Source: Monilinia fructicola (Eukaryota > Ascomycota > Leotiomycetes > Helotiales > Sclerotiniaceae). From it: DNA of 64,000 nt. The stretch lies in NCBI GenBank assembly GCA_008692225.1, contig VICG01000001.1, forward strand, positions 2,146,001-2,210,000. The letters are read 5' to 3'. Made by a program: the position numbers and the translations under genes. Shown piece after piece: positions 35,101 to 45,416 of the stretch (positions within the stretch are counted from its first letter, which is position 1; each line of letters starts with the position of its first letter). The notes below the pieces were generated by a model. The model searched no databases. It saw only the letters and a program-made list of their open reading frames with translations, and was not told where the DNA came from.

Positions 35101-36323
35101 TTTTTCAATTCGATCCATAGCCTCTCTCATGCATTATACAGTACACTGAGTACAGTAAACGTAGTCAGTCTTACATTCAAATCCACACTACTGGTTGAAC
35201 CTATCGAATCTTGAGTCGCTTCCTCACCCCACAAAGCATGCAGGAAGGATATGTTTAACCCTTGTCGTCCATCATCACTTTAAAACATTCTTATCTCATG
35301 CTTCTCACACTGGCTTGGTTGCCTTGATAGATTACGAAAACTCATCTGTACAGTAAGTCAAGCCGAAACGCACCGTCTCGTCTTTCGCAATGAAGTTGTT
35401 AGGAAGAAAGGCCACAAAACTCATCTGCAGGAACAAAAACACGCATGTGGTGTTCCAAACCGCATGTTCTAACCTAGTCTCTCTTCAAATCTGTTAAACT
35501 TTGATGGCCTCGAAGAATACTCTGTTGTGATCGTCAGATATCAAGCTAGGTATCACTTGAGAGACGTTTGCGATTTCTGAACTTGCTTGCAACGTTTGAT
35601 ATTTCAAAATAGTTCCAACTGTCACTTATTGCGGAAATATCGGGGCTCATAGGGGTATTGAAGATAGATACGTTTATGTTTGTATCTTAAGCGCTTTCGG
35701 AATCCAATCATGGGATTTCCTACTACTTGACAGACAAGCTCATGCAATTTCCTGTCTATATGCAGCAGACTAGTTGGTCTGTCTTGTGGGACTCATTTAA
35801 TCTGTATTTCTGATGAACAATCCTATTTTTTCGTCAACTTGCTGGGGTAATACTGTGACCTCCTCAATCACGTCGATTGGCTCTAAATCATGTGATTTAT
35901 GGGTTGAATTAATGCTTACAAGACGTCGGTGCGTATTGGTATCTCGATTTGATTGCCTACTAGTAACTCCCCGTCGATTTTATGTAAAAGATCTGGACGT
36001 CGGACCGTTTGACATCTGAACCGTCCTTACCACCCACTAGACAGTTTGCGCCAGGCATGAGACCTCGAGACAACCTCAACTGCCTTTGCTATGATTGGGA
36101 TGATAATTTAAGTAATAGCTGTTAAGCAACAGCTGAATACGATCAAAAAGTTATATGTGAAATCATCGTACGCTCCGTTTCAATGGCATTCTCACCGATG
36201 CCATCATTAGTATTTATCTCGTTCTCATTGCCAACTTCAGACTTTGAATATCATAATACACACTGGAACTTTATCCTAATTTCTTATCCTCTCCAATACC
36301 GCATATACAAATATGATTCAAAA
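32161..36323. other. Long gene-poor region
   Basis: 4.2 kb in which I see no supported gene on either strand; frames are short and lack domain patterns. It includes an inverted repeat at 33391-33416, a short (GAC)n run at 33552-33570, and numerous CCTA/GTAC-rich stretches. Confidence 0.5.
33391..33416. repeat. Perfect inverted repeat, 10-bp arms, GTACTG spacer
   Basis: TACCTACCTA (33391-33400), GTACTG, then TAGGTAGGTA (33407-33416). The same spacer with 7-bp arms recurs at 42435-42454. It could form a hairpin in DNA or RNA. No flanking target-site duplication was identified. Confidence 0.8.
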
Positions 36324-36705
36324 ATGTCCTTCAACGTCTACATGATTGACCTCCTCGGCAACTCACGAGGCATCTTTGTTCAGACTAGTGAGCGAGGAAG
36401 CGACAGCGGCCATCTATACCAAGTAATCGGCGACATAAAAAATGGTATGATTGATGCTCACAGAGAGATCAAACGACCAAAAAAACTCTAGTAAATTCAT
36501 TGGCACGGTATCAAAATCTCAATACTCACAAGTTCGCGTTGTATGCGACTCCATCACAGCTGAACCACTGGAAATTGATTCCGTCAATTCTCTCCGCCAT
36601 CATCGAGAATGGGTAAACCAGGTTATCGATGTGTTTTTGCTGGGGGAGACTAAAAAACGGCCCAATTCCCTATCGATGCATATACAATCTCAACATGTCT
36701 CGTGA
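36324..36705 (+). CDS. Small conserved fungal protein, frame-disrupted
   Basis: From ATG 36324: MSFNVYMIDLLGNSRGIFVQT, then GHLYQVIGDIKNGM, then a TAG at 36489-36491. In the next frame, conservation resumes as SSKFIGTVSKSQY, VVCDSI and HHREWVNQVIDVF, ending at TGA 36705. This order (xNVYxI...IFVQT...GHLxxVxGxIxxGM...IGTV...VC...C/HxEWxxxVI) is that of small uncharacterised fungal proteins of about 130 residues. The break coincides with a run of seven A (36479-36485); six would join the two frames. An upstream in-frame ATG (36183) would add 47 residues atypical of the family. It could be a real gene with a sequencing error, or a young pseudogene. Confidence 0.6.
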
Positions 36706-38527
36706 GTAAATCAATGTAGCTCGCCAATATATGACTGCCATACCTTTGAGTGGCTGGGCACAAGTCGAATACAGGCCTCCAGGATGACAACGTGACCAGA
36801 GAATATGGATATTTGCTTTGAGTTGCTGTTTGATGATTAGAATTTGGGTGGCCGGTTACAAATATGGGAGACTTCTACAGTGATATTGGTGGCGTTGGAG
36901 GAAACTAACGGCTCTGTTGCATCTAAAAACTTGGTTTGTAGCACACTCGTGCGCGCAATGGATCGTCATAATTCTAATTTATACTCCCCTTATGAATCAA
37001 AGTTTCTCCTCACCACATCTCCGAACTATAGGTATTGGTTGATTTGCAAATTCGAGTTTACTTCAGCGAAATGTAATTCACTTTTGAATCCTAGTGGTCT
37101 AGGGGTATATTACATCGATGCTTTTTCGGTATTTCAGGTTTCGAGAATACTTAAGTTGGTTTTCTGGGTCTTCCATGACATCTTGTTTTGATGGTAAAAC
37201 ATCACCATTTTGTTGTATATCTCATAGATCTGAGTCGAAATGTTTGCTTGCAAGGCAGATACTATGCGATTATTTACGGGGTCAGCCCATGAAAAGTTTC
37301 ATTGCACTACCTCATGGCGAGCGTGACGTTATTTTGTAGGTTTGAAGGGTGTCGCAGCGTCATACATTGGTATTTTCTTTGGAAGAAAAGGTACGCCAAG
37401 GTTACCCGTGAGGTCGAAGATGGCAAGAAAAATTCCACTGCAACACCACGAAGATACCTCTTTCCTTTGTGCCAGAGAACACAATCTTGGCGGCTTTTTT
37501 GATTTCTGTAGTCTCTTATGCTAGCAAAGTTCTTCAATCTTAGCTGAGACATTCCAATCACCTATCACCCAAGCCTCGATTGCACGTCGCTTTCTCACTA
37601 CAGAGCTAAAGATTCGCCACTAGATCATTCCTCGATTTCAATGAGCCTTGTGGGAAAATACTTGCGAGATCCATTCAAACGTCATTCTTCCATCTCTTCC
37701 CCTAGACATCAAACCCAAACGTGACTTTGGACAAGCCGTCACGATGAAGTCCGATCACATCCGCTCTACAGCTATATAGCCCGCAGGGATTGTGATTATC
37801 CGGCATCATCATCAAAACCTGCCTAGCCGCACAGTAAAAATTGGTCCCATGGGTCTGCGCGTGGTGATGGTGACGATTATCATCGTTCGTGTTACCGTTG
37901 GGGCGTCACTATTTCGAATTCGTCCACTTTCGCGCTGTCGGTGAGTGCCCAGGTAGCCCTGCAAAACCAACATAATGGCAACATGCCACCACTGAACAGA
38001 GTCCCCTCAATCCTCGTATTGCGTATGCTTTATGCATATAGTAGTCGAAGCTTCTGAGCGTCTCTATCGAAATATCTTCGGGGTACTATATCAATTTCAG
38101 GATAGTGATATATACCATTCTTATTAATCCCACTTTAACTTTATCTCCACTCTTCAATTTCATCGAATTTTTATATCGTCATCACCTTTATTCTATGAGT
38201 AACGATCGGTATCCTTTCAAGATTACCAAAAAAAAACTATCTCAGATTCTCGTCTCATATCGTTAAACTGCCTTTTCACCCCGCTTTCGCCCCCCTATTC
38301 CCTCGCTTTCCCTTGCTATCTCAATAATAAGGCATTAATTAATCAACCACTTCAATATCCCAACAGCTTAATGCCAATAACAACAACGACGACGACGACG
38401 ACGACGATAACACTAACCACCCCCTCATAATACACTCGGAGAAACCACGCTCAACCAGCCTAGCTCAACACGTAGCTCAAGACCAATCGGCCGAGATCAC
38501 CAACCCAAGCTCCAAACAAAACTCATC
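36706..38527. other. Intergenic region
   Basis: 1.8 kb with no supported gene. A pyrimidine-rich stretch (38260-38330) and an (ACG)n microsatellite (38387-38407) precede a small GC-rich open frame; they could be its promoter and 5' leader. Confidence 0.45.
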
Positions 38528-38806
38528 ATGCTAACCCCCATTCCCACAAGTTACACCGCCACCGCCACCGCCGCCGCCAACCCCGCAGGCGCGGACGGGA
38601 TGCCGCGAGATATCCCGGCAGCATGCCATGATATCTGGGCCATCATACCGTATGCCAATGCGGCACCGCGACTAGGACGTATCATCCACGCGGCAGATAC
38701 GAGCGCCGATCTCATGGTCATGATCATGGTACGATCGTGCGTCGTCGCCGCGCTCTCCCTCCTCCGACCGAGACCTATACCTATCGCGATCCCCAGAGGT
38801 CTCTGA
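38528..38806 (+). CDS. Possible small protein, GC-rich frame, unknown
   Basis: Ninety-two codons from ATG 38528. The composition is Ala/Pro/Thr/Arg-rich (TATATAAANPAGADG near the start) and markedly more GC-rich than its surroundings. No domain, signal peptide or homologue is recognised. The opposite strand is open over the same interval, so the frame could be a by-product of GC content. A 5' leader-like pyrimidine-rich region upstream is the only supporting context. Confidence 0.25.
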   Translation: MLTPIPTSYTATATAAANPAGADGMPRDIPAACHDIWAIIPYANAAPRLGRIIHAADTSADLMVMIMVRSCVVAALSLLRPRPIPIAIPRGL

Positions 38807-39631
38807 GCGCGTGTACGCATGCGCACCGGATGTCTGGCCCGCCACCTCCTTGGTTGTGGACTGCGGAGGGAATACCTGGGTTGGGTTGGGGTCGGACGGG
38901 ATTTGGGAGTCTTGTCTACCCTTGTCTTTGCTCTGTGCGGTGTTGTGCAATTTGATGTGCGTTTGTTTGTTTGTTTGTTTGTTTGTATATATGTATACAC
39001 GCATATATATATATATATATGTATGTATATCAACGAAATTCAAATCCTGAGCACCCCACCAAGACAAGCGCAGGAGAGACCGAGTGCCGAGTGGGTCGTA
39101 GCCCTGCCGCGTGGGTCATTTGAAGATAGCGGTGTTGATGGTATGTATATCCTTTCTACCTCTGCTCACTCTGCAGGATATTCAGCCTGCGAGTTTGAGA
39201 AAGGGGTGTGTATGCGTGACAAGGGGGTTTTAATCGGGGATGCGCTGGGGCGATGTGATGTTGTTCGCTCCATCGTGGCATGCAATGGTGAGGACATCAC
39301 ATCACATCACCTCACCTCACCACACCATCCATCCACGTACATCCATCTATCTATTGAAGGAGCTACAATCGACAAGGGTTGGGGCTCGTCTCTGGCTGTG
39401 GTTTGCTGGCCGGGTGTCAAGGTGCCTGCCTACCTGTCTCGCAGATCTATCTAAACATGTGGGTATTGTAATCGTACATTCTGGGACAGCGCGAAGGGTA
39501 AGACGTGGAGAAATCCAAGCCTCTCTTCTGATTAGATATCATCAGATCCAGCGGCCTTCTTTCAGGAGCCTGAATATCCATTCCACATCGCACTTGAACC
39601 GTTGCGCCATAGCCGCGCAGCCGCCGATGCT
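38807..39631. other. Intergenic region with simple repeats
   Basis: Contains (GTTT)n at 38960-38983, (TA)n at 39003-39020 and (ATCAC)-type repeats at 39295-39325. Overlapping open frames on both strands lack features. This is the 3' flank of the second MFS gene. Confidence 0.45.
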
Positions 39632-41487
39632 CTATAGCCATCCGTGGAACCCAGGCCGGCCGCCCTTTTCCCTCCATCCTTCTCCCCACCAGATCAGAGT
39701 GCCTACCGGCACGAAGAACGCGAACAAAACGACGGCGAATGTAAACCAGGCCCACGCAAACCCAGCTTTGTCGGCAAAGGGGAGGGCGAAGTATCCAATG
39801 ACAAATGAGAGGCCACGGGAGAGATTGAAGAGAACGCCGGTCTCGGGGGTTTGTGGCTTGTAGCAGTCAGAGACGTAGGCGTAGAGGGTTGTGGAGGCGA
39901 TCTGGAGGCCGAAGACGCCTGGTTGGGGGTTAGTGTGAGGCCCGTGGGGAGGGTGATGGGAGAAGAGGTAAGAAGAGTGGAGCAGATCAAAGGAGAGATG
40001 CTGAGATGACGACGGATGCTGAGTATTGGAGAGGGTACAGAGATAGAATGGGATAAAAGGACGAGTAAACATACCAATAGCCAACCCAATCAGCGGAATA
40101 AAATGGTGAGTTTTCCCCACCGTAGCCCCGAAAATAATTAATCCAGCTGGCATGAATAGCGCAGACAAACAGGAGAGATAGAGTCTATATTCCGGCTTTC
40201 TTATATTCCCATTTCTTCTGGCCATGCGATACATGACAGAGTCACTTGCTTTTCCCGCGCTGAACTCTCCTAGCAAACTACCGATCATCAGGGAAACGCC
40301 TAGGCAAGCACCAATGGGGCCAGATTTTAGGTTGTAGAATCGAGTGTAAATGTTGGCGATAGAGATGGCGGGAAGCACATTTATAAAGGTCCAGGCCCAT
40401 GTGTAGTACCAGAAGGGAAAGAGGATGGAAGGGTAACGCAGCATGTAGAAGGATTCTAAGAAATGAGAGAAGTGAAGCGAACGGTTCGAGAGAGCATTCC
40501 CTCGAAAATCAAAGAGAAGTTCATGGTATGTGCGGGTTTGGGTGCGAGTGGAGAGGTAGGCCGGATCGCGCGAAAACAGAGTTTCTGGAAAGAGGAAGAT
40601 GGCGAACACAAGAGAAACCGAGGTACTAATAGTTCCGATCCAGTAGTCCCATCGCCACCCTAGGGATGAACCGAGATAGCCACCAACTAGGTTGGTCAGC
40701 TTCGTTGTCCTTTCGCTTAGGCGACGGGAACCGTGGTGCTTGACTTACTAATGGCGGCCACATGAGCACCGTTTGTGACAAAGACAGAGTACACACCAGT
40801 CGCCTCACCCCTCTGATGGAGAAAAAACATATCATTTACACAAGCAGTGCCCACCGACATCATTCCCCCAAATCCAAAGCCACAGATAGCACGTGTTCCA
40901 ACAAGCTGTGAGAATGTAGTTGAGCTAGCCGAGGTCACGCCTCCAATTATCGTCAAGACAATGGCGAACAGGGTGACGGGTCTACGACCGTAGATGTTGG
41001 AAAGGGGCGTGTAAATGAATGGTGAAACACCACCCATGATAATAGCCGTGGTCGTACTGTATGCAGCTACTTTCGGACTGACATCAAGCCCATCACTTAG
41101 GAGAATTAGACTTGGATTAATGAGGGCCGCGTTGTAGGGGCCCAGGAAGGCCATGTATCCAACTTGAATGAGAACGGCCCATTTGAGCCATGTTGGCCAA
41201 TTCTGTAGATCATCAGAGGTGCAATTATTTGTCGAACATATGAAATTTGAATCAGATAGAAGGATGCATTTCGAGTTCAGAGGCATTTCGGCAAAATCGG
41301 ATGCTTATGAGAAAAGACAACATACCAGTGGATCATCTTGAAATTGACTTGGTTGGGGTACCAACGGTAATCCATGTTGATCGAGCTTGATTTCTGGGGC
41401 TGGAGTCGTCGAATCTGACTCCTCCAGGCAAAGGGAAATTTTTCGATGAGTATCAGATTGGTCAAAGTTTGACTGAGTTGTTGACAT
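39632..41487 (-). CDS. MFS transporter (DHA1-like)
   Basis: Four exons on the minus strand: 41487-41326, 41202-40749, 40686-40075 and 39918-39632, giving 504 residues. Junctions restore DPLNWPTWLKWAVLI, AHVAAIIGGYLGSSLGWRW and LAIGVFGLQIAS. Twelve hydrophobic helices follow a hydrophilic N terminus; the loop 2-3 signature is intact (PLSNIYGRRPVTL). Long final intron (156 bp). An upstream in-frame ATG at 41517 would add ten residues. This architecture, NWP start and GRRPV motif, is that of fungal DHA1 multidrug or metabolite transporters at the plasma membrane. The gene stands alone in a repeat-rich region, so no pathway is implied. It has no frameshift, unlike genes on either side. Confidence 0.88.
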
Positions 41488-42174
41488 GTTGGAGTTTTTG
41501 ATATGAAGTTGAACCATGAAAAGATTGTTGGTGACCAAAAGGTTAAAAGAGACTATACGACGTTACAGCGAGAGCTCTGGACTACATGCTCATAACGATA
41601 TGGTGCTGTCAAAAGAATGAATCAGCTCCCTTACATGTACATATATACTGCTTATATCGAGGAATTCTTCGGCGTCTCAAACATTACACTCTACAGCGTC
41701 AGGCGACAAAGAAGATGAAGCATGGGGAGGTACCATATGGTGGTGGCTTGTACATCAATCAACAGGCCTTTGAGATTGTACAAATTGTACAATAACGATC
41801 AAATGGATGGTACAGTAACAAGCAAACGCAGACACACATACCTCTTTTGGGACAATCTGATATCAGAAAGACCCGAGAGAATGGTAAAGTGAGACCGATG
41901 AGGCACGGGGTTTCAATGTGTGAACAACTAACTGTGCAACAACGGTTACGGTTACAGGACCCTTGACAGGGTAGAAGACAAGGGATTTTTCTGTCGTGAA
42001 TTGGAATTAGATTGTTCTGGAATAATGAAAGAGATGGAGTCAGGAGTGTTGGTTAATATGAATTGAACCAACAGTTGAAACAAGGAAGGGAAATAGAATG
42101 AATGATTGAATGATTGAATGATTGATTAATTAGCCGTTGGGTTGGTTATACTCAAGCTCAAAACCTAAAGTAGA

Positions 42175-42199
42175 TAGGTAGGTAGGTAGGTAGGTAGGA
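42175..42199. repeat. (TAGG)n microsatellite
   Basis: About six tandem copies of TAGG in the 5' flank of the second MFS gene. Confidence 0.85.
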
Positions 42200-42434
42200 A
42201 ACAAGAGAGAGTGAAGGTAGGTAGTAGATAGTATGTATGGTATGTAGATGAGCAGTGAGTCGGTAGGCAGAGTTGGTGAGTCTCTATTCAAGAGCAATGG
42301 ATATCGGTAAGCTTGGAACCTTGGGTTAAGGTGTTATGTGTGCGGTGCCCAGGTGGCGGCGTGAAGGAGGCGACAAATCCAAGCTGGGAATACCTAGGTA
42401 CCTACTAGTATAGTACATCCAGGGTTAGGTAAGG

Positions 42435-42454
42435 CTACCTAGTACTGTAGGTAG
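42435..42454. repeat. Inverted repeat with GTACTG spacer, second copy
   Basis: CTACCTA, GTACTG, TAGGTAG: same core as 33391-33416 with 7-bp arms. Confidence 0.75.
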
Positions 42455-42730
42455 ATGTCACTCTCTGCCGAATCCATGCCAAGATTAGTTAGTTAGCTAG
42501 ATAAAGTACGGAGTAGATTGATTAGATTAGGTAGCTGGAGGTGCTAAGGTAAGTGGTTCCAAGATTAGCTAGTGAGCCCGAAAAGAGCTTGATCAATAAT
42601 AGCCTTGAAACCTTGGAACCTTGAAACCTTGGAAGAAGAAGGAAAAGAATAATAAATAGGAAGCAGGTCATCTTTGGCTACTAGGTAAGACAAGATAGAA
42701 AGAAAGTCGGTAGATAGAGAAAGAGTGAAC

Positions 42731-42851
42731 AAGTAGATGTTGAGTAGGTGTAAAATAGATGTAGAGTAAGTGTAAAGTAAGTGTAGAGTAGGTGTAGAGT
42801 AGGTGTAGAGTAAGTGTAAAGTAAGTGTAGAATAAGTGTAGAGTAGGTGTA
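42731..42851. repeat. Tandem repeat, ~10-mer (GTGTAGAGTA)
   Basis: About twelve imperfect copies alternating AGTAAGTGTA and AGTAGGTGTA forms. Confidence 0.85.
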
Positions 42852-42892
42852 TTGAGTACTAGGTAAGTATCGAGTAGGTATTGTACGTATTG

Positions 42893-42948
42893 TACCGAGT
42901 AGGTGTTATACCGAGTAGGTGTTGTACCGAGTAGGTGTTGTACCGACT
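42893..42948. repeat. Tandem repeat, ~17-mer (TACCGAGTAGGTGTTGT)
   Basis: Three to four nearly exact copies directly after the 10-mer array; the unit embeds the AGTAGGTGT of the neighbouring array. Confidence 0.8.
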
Positions 42949-44635
42949 ACCTACCTGATGGAGATACATACAGTACTGTCCTCTATACAGAGAGTATAAT
43001 GGATATCCATAGATGATTTAAGTTCAATAAAGTAAACCTTGGAAGTCCACGTTCCCTAGATAGGTAGTAAAGTATAAGCTTGGAACTGAGTAAATCCTCC
43101 GTACCGCATGCACCCCAAGAGAAATGAAATATGATTGGTTGGATGATGATATAAAAATGAATTACGCACTCCAGCTCCCAAACTTACCAGTAACTTGGAA
43201 GCCCTGGAGGTTACTACTGTACTGTACTGTATGCCCGTGGACCTACGGAGTCCTTTTTTGTGGAGTCCACGGGTAGATTAGAACCTTAGAACTGCCAAGA
43301 CTACCTAGGTAGGTATCTATCCTCACACCGCCCTTGTTCTGCCATCAATCAAACCATCCTGCCGCAACCAGATCAACCCCTTGCAAGTTCCCAGCAAAAG
43401 CGGCACAATGGAGGGCAAATTATTTTTCCGACGCCGAAGGCCTAGAGTCCGAAGCTCATGGAGTCATGGTATGGTGTGGTATGGTATGGTACGGTATGGG
43501 ATGGATGGATGATATTACATTCCTCCAAGATTACTCAATCAATTCGATAGATATTGAAATTTATTAATTGGATACCGGATTTTATTAGCTAGGGAGATTA
43601 CTGTAAAATTGTACTTCGTATATGGATACTCTATCCATAGATACTTTGAAGTGTCCATGGATCATCATTGATTGATAGATAGATTGATAGATTGATAGAT
43701 TGCCCAGGTGATTGATAGATATACGCATCTGCCTATTAGGTAGGTAGGTCGTACCTAGTACCCGTGGACGTACTGCACTTGTTTATATCTTCAATAGCGG
43801 GAGAAGAATAAAAACGTTCAATACACCTGCAGTAATAAATAGATGGATATAAGAAAGATCGTATGCATGTATGTATGTAAGATATGTATTATATATATAC
43901 CTAGGTAGGTAGTATTATGCTAAATATAAGGTGATTCAATATTATGTAATTGAAACGTTGAATGATTTCAGGTTCCAAGGTCAACTATAAGGTCTGCGTA
44001 TAAGCCAATCGAGTCTCTCTATCTGGTCGACAAGTACTGCAGGAGCTGGAGTCGGGTGCTTTCAAATTCACATTCTTATTATTATTATATTCTTATTCTT
44101 GTTCTTGTTTTTGTTCTTGTTCCTATTCCTATTCCTATTCTTATTATACAAAGCTGGAGGTATCTATCATCTAATAATCTACCCACCTAGTACTGCACCT
44201 ACCTACTACCTCCCTACCACTTAGATACCTACTACCACCAGTGCAGTACCCAACATGTCAAGACAATCTAACATGTCCACGGTCGGGTTGTCAAGTATAT
44301 CCATATCCATCCATACATAGCAATGCAGGTGCTACATGGTTATTATTACTTACCTACATGTATTATTTATTTGCCTTCTCCGGTGCTCCAACATCTTCAA
44401 ACCCTTTATATTATTGATACGATCCTGGTAATCACCCACAAGATGTACCAATACTTATTAATCACAGGAATCATAAGCAGAACAAGAATAATAAGAATAA
44501 TAATTGGCTTATGAGTTGACGGCCCAAAATTGCAGCTAATATGTCAGCATTGATCTCTCTTTGGCTTCCCAGGTTCTCAAGAATAATCCATCCATCCATC
44601 CATATACTTCCAGAATCCAGCCAGCTACTAGTACT

Positions 44636-44706
44636 GTTGTTGTTGTTCTTGTTGTTGTTGTTGCTGTTGTTGCTGTTGTTGCTGTTGTTGCTGTTGTTGT
44701 TGTTAT
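44636..44706. repeat. (TTG)n/(CTGTTG)n microsatellite
   Basis: About 24 triplets of GTT/CTG type in a non-coding context. Confidence 0.85.
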
Positions 44707-45416
44707 TGTGACCTCCAGCTATTTATTGTCTGTGACCTGCTTTTATTACTACACCTACCTCCCTACTTACTATTCGTTGCCGACCTACTTGTACCTTCAG
44801 CTATCTCCGCATACCAACCCAACTTCTATCTTCAATTTAATACATCCATACTACACCTCGACAAACACATATATATATATACCTAGGTATATCCATATAT
44901 CCATATATCCATACTCAAGTATATACACATATACCCGAATATATATACACATACCAAAGTTACACTTACGCATTCACATATACACATACACATACATCAA
45001 CTTACACACATTCATCTCTCTCACATATACACACACATATACACATACACAAACATACACACATACACACATACACAACATATATATATATTCTACCATA
45101 CAATATCCTCAAGTCATACAATTATAACGAAAATAAACTAGACGTTCTATCTTTTTTTAATCTCGTCATATTCCATACTCAATACTTCATATAATCATCA
45201 TCCATGAAATGATTGGCATGGTATTCCATCACCCAATCAATCCTTCATCCTCAGAATAATTATTATTTATCATCATTGTACTCGACTATTGATAATCACC
45301 CCAAGACAAATCTACGAGGTAGCCATCTACGTCTAACACCCCAGAAAACTTGCGGGGTCAAATTCATCTTATTTCCTTCCCCACTCGGGAGACGAGACAA
45401 GACAAACGCTCGGAAG

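Larger units (their letters stand above)
41488..45416. other. Repeat-rich gene-free region
   Basis: 3.9 kb with no supported gene, dominated by microsatellites and short tandem repeats annotated separately, and several TACCTAGGTA palindromes (42391, 43302, 43898, 44880). The last 400 bp are the 5' region of the Zn2Cys6 gene, with long CA/TA runs at 44860-45095. Confidence 0.6.

Noticed and set aside
36447..36491. GT-AG interval as an intron in the 36-kb gene
   Set aside because: Removing it leads to a frame that loses the conserved IGTV...EWVNQVI segment; an A7 indel explains it better.
38551..39067. Minus-strand frames of 130-160 codons
   Set aside because: They run through (TA)n and (GTTT)n microsatellites and are explained by GC content over 38.5-38.8 kb.
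44561..45127. 188-codon frame
   Set aside because: Made of translated GTT and CA/TA microsatellites; no coding signal.
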